A DNA stretch of 26,492 nt from a virus. A model generated the notes under the pieces. The model was given only the letters and a program-made list of their open reading frames with translations, ran no database searches and was not told where the DNA came from. This document shows positions 12,861 to 19,994 of this stretch, piece after piece. A program made the translations under genes and the position numbers. The stretch is from the IMG/VR virus record IMGVR_UViG_3300025697_000125, positions 1 to 26,492 of that record; one strand, 5' to 3'. Positions within the stretch are counted from its first letter, which is position 1. Every line of letters starts with the position of its first letter.

Positions 12861-12967
12861 TCATGCGAGGATGCTATGAGAAACCACACCAAAACCGAGC
12901 CGTTGCAGGGGAGATCACGCCTATTCCGCAAGGGATTAGCATCCTCCATGACCACCTGCAGCGGCTC
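12861..12967 (+). ncRNA. Leader RNA with two interleaved long helices
   Basis: Arm A, 12861-12876 (starts TCATG, ends GAGGATGCTA), pairs with 12937-12951 (TAGCATCCTC then CATGA) over 15 bp with one bulged C at 12866. Arm B, GAGCCGTTGCAGG (12897-12909), pairs with CCTGCAGCGGCTC (12955-12967) over 13 bp with one G-U pair. The order is A-B-A'-B', so the helices either form a pseudoknot or exclude each other. The ribosome-binding GCGGGGGC of the next gene starts 14 nt later. The placement between a promoter and a replication gene suggests a cis-regulatory switch; an origin-like DNA structure is the alternative. Confidence 0.6.
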
Positions 12968-12993
12968 TCTTTCTATTCCAAGCGGGGGCATCT

Positions 12994-13716
12994 ATGGGCC
13001 GTAAGCAATACTGGCTAAAGCTCCTGTATCGAGACTTCCTCAGCGATGAGAAGATCAGGCTATGTTCAGCTGCGGCGCGGGGAATATACATCTCGCTATT
13101 GTGCCAAGCCGCATCGTCCCCGAAGCAAGGCTACCTGCTTTTGACCAAGAAGCGCAAGCCAACTTACGAGGAATTGGCGCACATTATCGGTGTAAACCCA
13201 GATGAATTAGTGAATAACTTGGACGGAACTCTCATTGAACTTGGCCTTATCTCTCGGACGCGGGGGGGGGTTCTCTACTTTAAGAATTGGCGTAAGTATC
13301 AGCGGGGCAGGACGTTAGAGCCAGACTGCGTTGGACCAAAAAGCGGCACTGCGTTGGACCACTTTTCGCCCCTAGAGGAAGACGAAGACGAAGAGGAAGA
13401 GAAAGAGAAGATAGAAACGAATAACGTCGTTACAAACTGCTCGTTTCAAGATGACAAATCTCTCCTCTACGTCGCAGACATTGAAGGGCAAGAAGAACAG
13501 GCGCGGCTGATGTGGGACTGGGTGAATGACTTCATTCCGGATCTTGATGTGACAGCGATGCAACGGTTCAAGGATATTCTGGGGTTCATCACAATTGGCC
13601 CGATGCAAATACTGGAGATCGGCAAGATGCGGAAGAATGCGAAAGTGGCTAAGAATCCGTCCTCATATGTGATGGCGGAATGTGAACGATTACTGGAACA
13701 GCACAGGAGGATATAG
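12994..13716 (+). CDS. Replication initiator/DnaD-like N-terminal domain protein
   Basis: A 240-residue protein from ATG 12994, with GGGGGC 6 nt upstream. Residues 1-115 fit the winged-helix domain of phage replisome organisers: WLKLLYRDFLSDEKIRLCSAAARGIYISLLCQA, then GYLLLTKKRKPTYEELAHIIGVNPDELVNNLDGTLIELGLI, then GVLYFKNWRKYQ (each part continuous in the protein). A very acidic linker follows (EEDEDEEEEKEK, about residues 128-140), then a helical C-terminal domain that may contact a helicase or loader. Such proteins bind the phage origin and recruit the replicative helicase. A run of nine G at 13262-13270 lies inside the winged-helix region. The gene is set apart by its own promoter and leader. 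Confidence 0.65.
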   Translation: MGRKQYWLKLLYRDFLSDEKIRLCSAAARGIYISLLCQAASSPKQGYLLLTKKRKPTYEELAHIIGVNPDELVNNLDGTLIELGLISRTRGGVLYFKNWRKYQRGRTLEPDCVGPKSGTALDHFSPLEEDEDEEEEKEKIETNNVVTNCSFQDDKSLLYVADIEGQEEQARLMWDWVNDFIPDLDVTAMQRFKDILGFITIGPMQILEIGKMRKNAKVAKNPSSYVMAECERLLEQHRRI

Positions 13717-13718
13717 CG

Positions 13719-13760
13719 ATGGACACCCAAACGATTAGCGAGGAGGCTACCGATGTCTGA
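13719..13760 (+). CDS. 13-codon mini-ORF bridging two genes
   Basis: ATG 13719 is 8 nt after a strong AGGAGG (13705-13710) and encodes MDTQTISEEATDV, stopping at TGA 13758-13760, just past the next start (ATG 13753). Its only visible role is to carry ribosomes onto the next gene, whose own AGGAGG lies inside it. It may be a coupling leader or a true microprotein. Confidence 0.35.
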   Translation: MDTQTISEEATDV

Positions 13761-14022
13761 CAGGGTTGAACGAGTGATCCCATTCTCAAACGGTTGCCAG
13801 CACTCCACTTGGGAAGACAGAAACTGTGCGCGTTGTGCCAAGAGCGACCTGAATACCATCGATGGCAAGGGTTGCTGTGACGTGCTCGACGACATTGTGA
13901 ATGCGTTCTGGACTGATGGCACGATGGACGCGGGGATGGCTAAACGCATGGGATACGAAGAGCCTGGACTGAAGTATACGTGGGACTGCCCCGAACGAAA
14001 AGATGTGACCGATGACAAATAA
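13753..14022 (+). CDS. Small Cys-rich phage protein
   Basis: An 89-residue protein with GAGGAGG 6-7 nt before ATG 13753. A CQHSTWEDRNCARCAK segment (about residues 15-30) followed by GKGCCDVLDDI supplies five cysteines and a histidine, which suggests zinc binding. The second half is helical and acidic, with a FWTDGTMDAGMAKRMGY helix. No family is recognised. It overlaps the next gene by 11 nt. Confidence 0.55.
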   Translation: MSDRVERVIPFSNGCQHSTWEDRNCARCAKSDLNTIDGKGCCDVLDDIVNAFWTDGTMDAGMAKRMGYEEPGLKYTWDCPERKDVTDDK

Positions 14023-14404
14023 CGACAAGGTTCCGGAAGGGCGCGTGTGGTTGTGCAGATATCCACCGAATATCTGGATATGGGTTTCGCTGGATAGGCC
14101 GCGTCAGTTGGGGAATATGTGGGCCTTTGACGAGGGGACAGCCACGGACGCTGTCGGGGCTGATGATAGCGATAAGGCTGTGCCAGAGGCCGCGTGGTGG
14201 ATGAAGCATCTGCTAGGCGAGGCCATCCCGCTTGAGAACGAGGCGCGGCTGATTACTACGCATGAGCAAGAATACCAATGCCCTGTTTGCAAGAAGTGGC
14301 AGACGCGGGCGAGCATTTTCTGTGATCGGTGCAAGAGCGGTCTGGCGTTTGCCAAATCCCGCTGCCGGGTTATCGAGACAATTAACCTGGAGGAATCGAA
14401 ATGA
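14012..14404 (+). CDS. Phage protein with C-terminal zinc ribbon
   Basis: A 130-residue protein whose start lies within the preceding gene. The N-terminal part is Trp-rich and beta-like (RVWLCRYPPNIWIWVSLDRP); the C-terminal part has a clear zinc ribbon, QCPVCKKWQTRASIFCDRC (about residues 89-107). The role is unknown; the ribbon may bind nucleic acid or another phage protein. It overlaps the following gene by ATGA. Confidence 0.55.
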   Translation: MTNNDKVPEGRVWLCRYPPNIWIWVSLDRPRQLGNMWAFDEGTATDAVGADDSDKAVPEAAWWMKHLLGEAIPLENEARLITTHEQEYQCPVCKKWQTRASIFCDRCKSGLAFAKSRCRVIETINLEESK

Positions 14405-14853
14405 GCGAACGCGAAATAACCCACGATGATGTGCTAATCCGCAATGCCGAATTGGAGATTGAGCAGATGGAGGAAGCCGACCCCGTGCCGCTGACGGATG
14501 AACTGATTGAGATTTTGCGTGACGGGGAACCCTGCAAGGGTTCAACGTGGGGCTTGTTGTCGGTGAAAGACCCCGAATCTGGCATAACTGTCTCATTCGG
14601 CAGAGGTGTGATTCTCGCCACCATCGCCGCCGACCGCGCGAGGATTGCGGAGTCGAAAGACCTATTGCGCCGGTTGTTGTCAAAACTTTCGCACGAGAGG
14701 CGTGATTACAGCGGGGTGGGTTGGTGTGCCGGATGCGGAGCGGTGCTCTATTGCAGTGGGGATGACCAACCACGCGACCCATGTAAGTCGAATTGCGTGT
14801 TACAAGAGGCACTCCGCGCCGCCGAGAAAGGGGGATGTGATGAAGCTGTTTAG
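14401..14853 (+). CDS. Hypothetical phage protein with C-terminal Cys motif
   Basis: A 150-residue protein starting at an ATGA overlap with GGAGG upstream. Most of it is acidic and helical; the C-terminal third carries WCAGCGAVLYCSGDDQ followed by DPCKSNCVLQEALRAAE, a set of five to six cysteines that could hold zinc. The first half resembles many small phage 'scaffold-like' helical proteins without a specific match. Its 3' end overlaps the start of the next gene by 14 nt. Confidence 0.5.
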   Translation: MSEREITHDDVLIRNAELEIEQMEEADPVPLTDELIEILRDGEPCKGSTWGLLSVKDPESGITVSFGRGVILATIAADRARIAESKDLLRRLLSKLSHERRDYSGVGWCAGCGAVLYCSGDDQPRDPCKSNCVLQEALRAAEKGGCDEAV

Positions 14854-15130
14854 GAAGAAGCCGGTGATAGTAGAGGCGATGCGTTACGGCCATTGCACAG
14901 ACGTTGACCTTTTGTGCTGGATTAGTAGTGGTGGGGTGCTGGTTGTGAGTGTGGTTGAGGGTGGAAAACGGTGGTTGGAGATACCGACCCTTGAGGGCCT
15001 AATGAAAGCACACGACGGCGATTGGATCATCAAGGGCGTGAAGGGGGAATTCTACCCCTGCAAGCCAGATATTTTTGCTCTGACCTACGAACCCGTACCA
15101 GAAGGGGAGGAGGCCGAACGTGAAGATTAA
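14840..15130 (+). CDS. Widespread small phage protein (MKLFRKKPVIVEA type)
   Basis: A 96-residue protein from ATG 14840 with AGGGGGA 4-5 nt upstream; the longer in-frame extension lies over the preceding gene and is rejected. It matches a pattern I recognise from many phages: MKLFRKKPVIVEAMRY at the N-terminus, IPTLEGLMKAHDGDWIIKGVKGEFYPC in the middle and KPDIFALTYEPV near the end. The family is common in tailed phages, but its function is unknown to me. It is predicted soluble. The stop overlaps the next start codon. Confidence 0.7.
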   Translation: MKLFRKKPVIVEAMRYGHCTDVDLLCWISSGGVLVVSVVEGGKRWLEIPTLEGLMKAHDGDWIIKGVKGEFYPCKPDIFALTYEPVPEGEEAERED

Positions 15131-15374
15131 AGAGCTTGAGAAAATCGGGCAGGATGCTCGCAAGGGTGGACCGGGGGCGTGGTGCTCCCAAATGATTGCA
15201 CATTTCCAACCCTTGCTCGAGGTGGCGAAGGCGGCTGACACCTTAGCATATTTTGTTAGGCACTTCGACATGGAGTGTGCCGCCGAAGACGTTTCGATGG
15301 GATGTTGGGAGGAGCTTGTGCAAGCGCAGTTAGATTTCGACGCCGCGCTCAAAGCCCTGGAGGAGACCAAATGA
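15120..15374 (+). CDS. Small helical hypothetical protein
   Basis: An 84-residue protein from GTG 15120 with a strong GGGGAGGAGG site. It is almost entirely alpha-helical in look (IKELEKIGQDARK, HFQPLLEVAKAADTLAYFVRHF, LDFDAALKALEETK) with no motif that I recognise. It overlaps its neighbours on both sides. Confidence 0.5.
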   Translation: MKIKELEKIGQDARKGGPGAWCSQMIAHFQPLLEVAKAADTLAYFVRHFDMECAAEDVSMGCWEELVQAQLDFDAALKALEETK

Positions 15375-15421
15375 ACAAAGCAGATATAGCGGAGATCGAG
15401 ATGGCAGAGGAGGGGTTATGA
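15371..15421 (+). CDS. 16-codon mini-ORF bridging two genes
   Basis: ATG 15371 overlaps the previous stop (ATGA) and encodes MNKADIAEIEMAEEGL, ending at TGA 15419-15421, overlapping the next ATG (15418). AGGAG lies upstream at about 5-6 nt, and the next gene's GGAGGGG lies inside. It mirrors the mini-ORF at 13719 in size, acidity and placement. Confidence 0.35.
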   Translation: MNKADIAEIEMAEEGL

Positions 15422-15603
15422 CCGACACGACAGGCGACGAAGCCAACAAGCGATACTACGCGGAAGGCTACGAGGATCACACGACAAGCGAATCCGAGCC
15501 GCTGTTCACGTGTAGCTGCGGGGGCGGGGTTTACGATGTCATAGTGTGCAAAGAGGCCGGATATGACCGGACGGCGATGATGTGCGATAACGATGAATGT
15601 TGA
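15418..15603 (+). CDS. Small Cys-rich protein, probably truncated by an in-frame TGA
   Basis: A 61-residue frame with GAGGAGGGG just upstream of ATG 15418. It contains FTCSCGGGVYDVIVC and CDNDEC at its very end, which together would make a zinc ribbon. The stop falls immediately after the last cysteine, where ribbons usually continue with Gly-aromatic. The same frame stays open for 78 further codons. A single G-to-T change turning GGA into TGA would explain this, so the gene is probably the front half of a 140-residue protein. If the TGA is real, the short protein may still fold around zinc. Confidence 0.5.
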   Translation: MTDTTGDEANKRYYAEGYEDHTTSESEPLFTCSCGGGVYDVIVCKEAGYDRTAMMCDNDEC

Positions 15604-15840
15604 TGGGCATACACCCCCGAGGCCCGAGACGGTCTGGCCACGCTGAGAGAGGGGATACGGCTCGCGGATGAATGGGACGAGGCCCGGAAACGATACCAGG
15701 CCGGTCTTAGATCGGTTCGGCCAATGGCGATGTTGTTCGGCCTTCACAATGCAATGCAGAGCAAGGCAATAGCATACCGCGACTGGAAGGATGCCCCCAA
15801 TGTGGAAGCTGAGGCGGTGGCGAAAATCAAGGGAGGATAG
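15604..15840 (+). pseudogene. In-frame continuation of the 15418 gene after TGA
   Basis: Directly after TGA 15601-15603 the same frame runs 78 codons to TAG 15838-15840. The product (beginning WAYTPEARDGLATLREG, ending AEAVAKIKGG) looks like genuine coding sequence: charged helices, balanced composition and codon third positions rich in G/C. It has no plausible start near its beginning; the first ATGs are at about residue 41. The best reading is the 3' half of a gene split by a nonsense change or sequencing error; readthrough is a less likely alternative. Confidence 0.5.
15818..15836 (+). repeat. 19-bp direct repeat, upstream of the radical SAM gene
   Basis: TGGCGAAAATCAAGGGAGG is identical to 16676-16694. 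Here it encodes the C-terminal residues AKIKGG of the preceding frame and provides the GGGAGG site for the next gene. Confidence 0.8.
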
Positions 15841-15843
15841 GGA

Positions 15844-16701
15844 TTGAAAAGGATCATTCGCGTATTCCCAAGCCGCACCAAACAGACACCCACCGACGAA
15901 CTCGCATTTGTCGGGGATCCCCAGTTGTTCCGGCCAGAATCCGATGAAGTGCATGTCAGCGTGACATTCACATGGGATAAGCCTGAAGCGGAACGCCTTG
16001 TAGACGCATGGGGCAGGTATTACAAGACCGTCCGTATTGGTGGTCCAGCCTACGGGGATCCGGGAGGCGAATTTGTTGGTGGTCGCTACGTCAAAGAGGG
16101 CGTTACGTTCACGAGTCGTGGCTGCCCCAACAAGTGCAAAAGCTGCATGGTTCCGGGTCGGGAGGGCAAGCTACGCGAACTCAAAACGATTGTGCCGGGT
16201 AACACTGTTCAAGACAACAACCTGCTGGCCTGTTCGCGGGATCACTTCGAGCGGGTCTGCGACATGCTTGAGGGGCAACGCGATATTCAGTTTAGCGGGG
16301 GCTTTGAGGCCGCACGGCTCACAGACTGGCATGTTAAGCGGCTAATGCGACTGCGGGTCGGGCAGATGTTCTTGGCTTACGACCGACCGGAAGAACTAAA
16401 ACCCGTGTTGCGTGCGATAGACCACTTGCGGTGGGCGGGGTTCAAGCAGAGGCAGATTCGATGCTTTGTTCTTGTGGGGCACACGCTAGAGGACACACCA
16501 CAGGCGGCAGAGAATCGATTAAGCACGATATTCAATGCCGGGGCGTTGCCTTATGTGATGTTCTGGCGTGACGAAAATAGCAAGAAAGAGATACCGCAAT
16601 CGTGGAAAAAGCTGGTTTGGCTCTGGTCTCGACCGGGGGCTACGATGTCGCACGGGAATAAACTACGGGCCGAGATGGCGAAAATCAAGGGAGGTGGATG
16701 A
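15844..16701 (+). CDS. Radical SAM protein of unknown substrate
   Basis: A 285-residue protein starting at TTG 15844, 7 nt after GGGAGG. A radical SAM cluster motif CxxxCxxC is seen at Cys94, Cys98 and Cys101 (RGCPNKCKSCMVPGREG), followed by a GNTVQDNNLLACSRDHFERVC segment (about residues 118-138) and FSGGFEAARLTD. The order fits a TIM-barrel enzyme that makes the 5'-deoxyadenosyl radical. Similar genes occur in phages, but their substrate is unknown; modification of a nucleic acid base or a small molecule is possible. The gene is flanked by 19-bp repeats coding for the same C-terminal residues, which suggests insertion. Confidence 0.8.
   Translation: MKRIIRVFPSRTKQTPTDELAFVGDPQLFRPESDEVHVSVTFTWDKPEAERLVDAWGRYYKTVRIGGPAYGDPGGEFVGGRYVKEGVTFTSRGCPNKCKSCMVPGREGKLRELKTIVPGNTVQDNNLLACSRDHFERVCDMLEGQRDIQFSGGFEAARLTDWHVKRLMRLRVGQMFLAYDRPEELKPVLRAIDHLRWAGFKQRQIRCFVLVGHTLEDTPQAAENRLSTIFNAGALPYVMFWRDENSKKEIPQSWKKLVWLWSRPGATMSHGNKLRAEMAKIKGGG
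16676..16694 (+). repeat. 19-bp direct repeat, end of the radical SAM gene
   Basis: Second copy of the sequence at 15818-15836, 858 bp further on. It encodes AKIKGG at the end of the radical SAM protein and holds the ribosome-binding site of the next gene. Confidence 0.8.
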
Positions 16702-16907
16702 TGGAAAAGTATCTGGAAAACTTGGCGAATGACTTACGTGCCAGGGCAAGTAGCTTGAAGGAAAGCGCACGGGCCATCTATCGCGAATCGGCAGAACTGA
16801 CAATGATAGCCGACGCGATAGACTTCAAGGTGTTAACCGCGGCATGTGGCAATGAAGACGAACCGCCCGAAGAGCCGGAGGTATTCGGCAGTGGGAAAGG
16901 GGGCTGA
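16698..16907 (+). CDS. Small coiled-coil-like hypothetical protein
   Basis: A 69-residue protein at an ATGATG start (16698 or 16701) overlapping the radical SAM stop; GGGAGG lies just upstream. Residues 2-50 form one long amphipathic helix with Ala/Leu/Glu spacing (YLENLANDLRARASSLKESAR), followed by an acidic Pro-rich tail ending GSGKGG. No family is recognised. Confidence 0.5.
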   Translation: MMEKYLENLANDLRARASSLKESARAIYRESAELTMIADAIDFKVLTAACGNEDEPPEEPEVFGSGKGG

Positions 16908-16908
16908 T

Positions 16909-17301
16909 ATGAGCAAGAAAAAGACGGGCGTGCCGGCAGAATTGACAAGCGCACTGATATGGGAGTTGAAATTTCTGGAGGGTGCGGCAATGCACCTGAA
17001 ACCCCTTGTGTCAATGGTAAACCGGCGGCTGGTAGTCGGGGGGTTTGCGGGTGGCCACTCCGAACGCGCCATCCGCCGGGCAATCGGCGAGGCAATCAAA
17101 GATGAGAACATCAGCGCGTGCATCGGCTCCGGGCAGGATGGGTATTACATCATCACGAATCTCGCCGGTCTGCGTGCGGCACAGAACGAACTAATATGCC
17201 GGGCCAACGAGCTACACGCGAGATCCGCGCAACTGGCAAAGAACTACATGAGATCGGAATCGGGCAAGGTGCAGACCAGACTATTCGGAGGGGGGAAGTG
17301 A
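16909..17301 (+). CDS. Winged-helix-like DNA-binding phage protein
   Basis: A 130-residue protein; ATG 16909 lies 1 nt after the previous stop with AAAGGGGG upstream. The middle part SERAIRRAIGEAIKDENISACI followed by GSGQDGYYIITN fits the recognition helix and wing of a winged-helix domain that ends in the GYY pattern common in phage replication proteins. The C-terminal half is a long helix (AAQNELICRANELHARSAQL). A role in replication or regulation is inferred from this and from the adjacent helicase. The stop overlaps the helicase GTG. Confidence 0.6.
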   Translation: MSKKKTGVPAELTSALIWELKFLEGAAMHLKPLVSMVNRRLVVGGFAGGHSERAIRRAIGEAIKDENISACIGSGQDGYYIITNLAGLRAAQNELICRANELHARSAQLAKNYMRSESGKVQTRLFGGGK

Positions 17302-18668
17302 TTAACACAAGAGAAGACGCATACCGCGCCATAATCGAGAGCAAGGCGGCATCAACACATGAGTCGGGATTCGATGTAGACTTGGCGGCAACGCCCCTGT
17401 ATGAATGGCAGCAGCGTATCGGAGAGTGGGCGACACGCAAGGGACGCTCGGCTATCTTCGCCGACTGCGGGTTAGGCAAGACTCCAATGCAGTTGGTGTG
17501 GGCTGATGAAGTAAGCCGCCGCGAGAATAAGCCGGTGTTGATTCTAGCCCCGCTTGCCGTGTCGGAGCAGACCGTGCGCGAAGGGAAGAAGTTCAATATC
17601 GAAGTTGACCACCGGCGCAACGAGGCATCAAACGTGCCGATTCAGATAACCAACTACGAACGCTTGCATCACTTCGACCCGGCAGATTTCACTGGTATCG
17701 TGCTTGATGAATCCTCAATCTTGAAGAACTATTCTGGCAGCACCCGGCAGATGATAATCGACTGGTCATCGGGTTTGCAGTATCGGCTGGCTTGCACGGC
17801 TACACCAGCACCGAATGACTACATGGAGATCGGGAATCATTCAGAGTTCCTCGGGGTGATGCGCCGCGTTGAAATGCTATCACGGTTCTTTGTGCATGAC
17901 GGGGGGGATACTGCCCTTTGGCGGCTCAAGAAACACGCGCAGAGTGTATTCTGGAAGTGGATGGCTACGTGGTGCGTGGCATTAAGAACCCCATCGGATA
18001 TTGGCTTTGACGATGATAGATTCAATTTGCCGCCGATGTTTACACAAGAGCATATCGTCGAGAACACCCACCACACAGGCTATCTATTCACGGTGGGGGG
18101 GCAGACGCTTCAGGAGCGACGGGCAGCCCGCCGCGGAAGCCTGAATGAGCGTGTCGGGCTTGCAGCAGAACTGGCGAACGCGAGCGATAAGCCGTTCCTG
18201 TGTTGGTGCAACCTGAACGCCGAGAGCAAGGCGCTGAAGAACGCGATACCAGATGCGGTCGAGGTCTGTGGGGCAGATAGCGAAGAGCACAAGATAGACG
18301 CGATGCTCGGATTCTCTGAGGGCAGATATCGTGTCCTGGTCACGAAGCCTTCGATATGCGGGTTCGGGATGAACTGGCAGCATTGCGCGGAGATGGCCTT
18401 TGTGGGGTTGTCTGATAGCTATGAGCAGTATTACCAAGCACTACGGAGATGCTGGCGACACGGGCAGCAGAACCCCGTCACGGCGCACATCATTATCAGC
18501 GAGGCCGAGGGTGCTGTCAGGGCCAACGTCCAACGCAAAGAGCGGCAGGCATCAGAGATGTTCGATGAACTTGTTAAGCATGTAACGATATACGACATGG
18601 GGAAGCGGATAACCAACACACTAATCGCGGGCAATACCAGAATGGAGGTTCCAGCATGGCTGAAGTAA
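17298..18668 (+). CDS. SNF2-like SF2 DNA helicase/translocase
   Basis: A 456-residue protein. I choose GTG 17298, which overlaps the previous stop and has GGAGGGGGG just upstream; the longer frame lies over the preceding gene. Helicase motifs are in order: the Q-like LYEWQQRIGEWA (residues ~34-45), Walker A FADCGLGKTPM (54-64), LILAPLAV (81-88), ITNYERL (117-123), motif II LDESS (136-140), motif III TATPAPN (167-173) and motif VI YQALRRCWRHGQ (~379-390). It is a compact phage SNF2-type ATPase likely to move along duplex DNA in replication or recombination. Its last 13 nt overlap the methyltransferase start. Confidence 0.85.
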   Translation: MINTREDAYRAIIESKAASTHESGFDVDLAATPLYEWQQRIGEWATRKGRSAIFADCGLGKTPMQLVWADEVSRRENKPVLILAPLAVSEQTVREGKKFNIEVDHRRNEASNVPIQITNYERLHHFDPADFTGIVLDESSILKNYSGSTRQMIIDWSSGLQYRLACTATPAPNDYMEIGNHSEFLGVMRRVEMLSRFFVHDGGDTALWRLKKHAQSVFWKWMATWCVALRTPSDIGFDDDRFNLPPMFTQEHIVENTHHTGYLFTVGGQTLQERRAARRGSLNERVGLAAELANASDKPFLCWCNLNAESKALKNAIPDAVEVCGADSEEHKIDAMLGFSEGRYRVLVTKPSICGFGMNWQHCAEMAFVGLSDSYEQYYQALRRCWRHGQQNPVTAHIIISEAEGAVRANVQRKERQASEMFDELVKHVTIYDMGKRITNTLIAGNTRMEVPAWLK

Positions 18669-19594
18669 ATGTAATATCACAGGAAACCGGGGAAAACTGG
18701 GCATTATATCGAGGCGATTGCGTAGAGTCGATGGCGGGCATACCCGACGCAAGTGTGGGGTTGTCTGTGTTTTCTCCACCGTTTGCGGAATTGTATGTTT
18801 ACAGCAACGACCCGAGAGACATGGGAAATAGCAAGAACTATGCAGAGTTCTTCGAGCAACTAGGATTCCTTGTCAGGCAACTGCGCCGGGTCATGCAGCC
18901 GGGCCGGTCAGTGGCATTTCATTGCATGGATATTCCCGCCATGAAAGAGCGTGATGGGTATATCGGCCTGAAGGATTTTCCCGGCGACCTTATACGGGCA
19001 TTTCAGGCCGAGGGGTTCATCTACCACAGCCGACACGTCATATGGAAAGACCCGCTGATCGAAGCAACGCGCACGAAGGCACTCGGTCTGATGCACAAGC
19101 AACTATGCAAGGATTCGACAAAATGCAGATCGGGGCTGCCTGATTATCTAATCGCCATGCGGGCACCCGGCGCCAACGAGAACCCCGTGGCGCACGATAA
19201 CGGCCTGACCACCTTTGCAGGCGAGAACGCACCCGAAGGGGCGGGGGTCAAGCGCAGCCACAACATCTGGCGACGATACGCAAGCCCCGTGTGGATGGAC
19301 ATCAACCAGTCAAACACGCTGAACAAGGCGCGAGCGCGGGGTGCTGAGGACGAAAAGCACATATGCCCCCTGCAGCTCGACGTGATAGAAAGGGCTATCG
19401 AGTTGTGGTCGAACCCCGGGGATGTGGTGCTGTCACCGTTCGCCGGTGTTGGCTCAGAGGGCTATCAGGCTGTCAGAATGGGGCGTCGGTTCATCGGCAT
19501 GGAACTGAAAGACACATATTACGCCGAGGCAGTGCGCAATCTCAAAGCCGCAGAGAAGTCAGGACACCAGTCAGACCTATGGGGGACGGCATGA
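18656..19594 (+). CDS. DNA methyltransferase (beta class, N4-C or N6-A)
   Basis: A 312-residue protein from ATG 18656 with GGAGG about 9 nt upstream. The catalytic motif SPPF (residues 40-43) comes first, and the S-adenosylmethionine-binding motif LSPFAGVGSEGYQAV (about 259-273), followed by GRRFIGMELKDTYYAEA, comes near the C-terminus; this order defines the beta class. Between them lies a variable part with Cys and Trp residues that would contact the target sequence. SPPF with Ser favours N4-cytosine or N6-adenine methylation. No matching restriction enzyme is nearby, so protection of phage DNA from host restriction is the likely role. Confidence 0.85.
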   Translation: MAEVNVISQETGENWALYRGDCVESMAGIPDASVGLSVFSPPFAELYVYSNDPRDMGNSKNYAEFFEQLGFLVRQLRRVMQPGRSVAFHCMDIPAMKERDGYIGLKDFPGDLIRAFQAEGFIYHSRHVIWKDPLIEATRTKALGLMHKQLCKDSTKCRSGLPDYLIAMRAPGANENPVAHDNGLTTFAGENAPEGAGVKRSHNIWRRYASPVWMDINQSNTLNKARARGAEDEKHICPLQLDVIERAIELWSNPGDVVLSPFAGVGSEGYQAVRMGRRFIGMELKDTYYAEAVRNLKAAEKSGHQSDLWGTA

Positions 19595-19779
19595 TAGGAT
19601 GCAGACACGGCAACGGGGGCGGTTGGTATTGGTTCAAGCGTCCTTTCAAGGGCGAAATGCAAGACGCCGCATGGTGCAGATTCTGCGGGACAATGAAGGT
19701 CAAGACCCCAAACGGGGCAGGGTTCACATACCGATACCCTGAGAGCGAGAAGGCCGCAATGGCAAGGGAGGGCGCATGA
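19591..19779 (+). CDS. Small zinc-ribbon-like protein
   Basis: A 62-residue protein at an ATGA overlap with the methyltransferase gene. CRHGNGGGWYWF, AWCRFCGTMKVK and a terminal YRYPESEKAAMAREGA are visible. One CxxC plus an N-terminal CxH could complete a zinc site. It resembles many short phage ribbons; the function is unknown. It overlaps the next start. Confidence 0.5.
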   Translation: MIGCRHGNGGGWYWFKRPFKGEMQDAAWCRFCGTMKVKTPNGAGFTYRYPESEKAAMAREGA

Positions 19780-19991
19780 TGTTCGACGTAGCAATTATAC
19801 CAGCAAAAGGCGCGGAAGGTGACTCGGCACGGTGGACAATCGCATTCACGGCAACGAGCGTTGATTTGTATAAACTCGGACGCATAATCGAGAAGGCGAG
19901 GAAACGCGGCATGGTGTGTGATGAGGTAGTAGCACCGGCTACCGGCGACATTACGGTTACGATGAACCTTAATCAACTAATGGGAGGATGA
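19776..19991 (+). CDS. Hypothetical small protein
   Basis: A 71-residue protein with a double start ATGATG (19776/19779) overlapping the previous stop, and AGGGAGG about 5-8 nt upstream. It appears as a small alpha/beta domain: a strand (FDVAIIPA), a strand (WTIAFTA), a basic helix (DLYKLGRIIEKARKRG) and a last strand (DITVTMNL). There are no catalytic residues or cysteine clusters. Not recognised. Confidence 0.5.
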   Translation: MMFDVAIIPAKGAEGDSARWTIAFTATSVDLYKLGRIIEKARKRGMVCDEVVAPATGDITVTMNLNQLMGG

Positions 19992-19994
19992 ACG

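Noticed and set aside
15601-15603. Alternative genetic code with TGA as sense codon
   Set aside because: Many genes here end in TGA, often as ATGA overlaps with a well-supported next start, so TGA is a normal stop in this genome.
18656-19594. Complete restriction-modification system
   Set aside because: Only the methyltransferase is present. The neighbouring genes are an SNF2-like helicase and tiny zinc-ribbon proteins, with no restriction nuclease motif.
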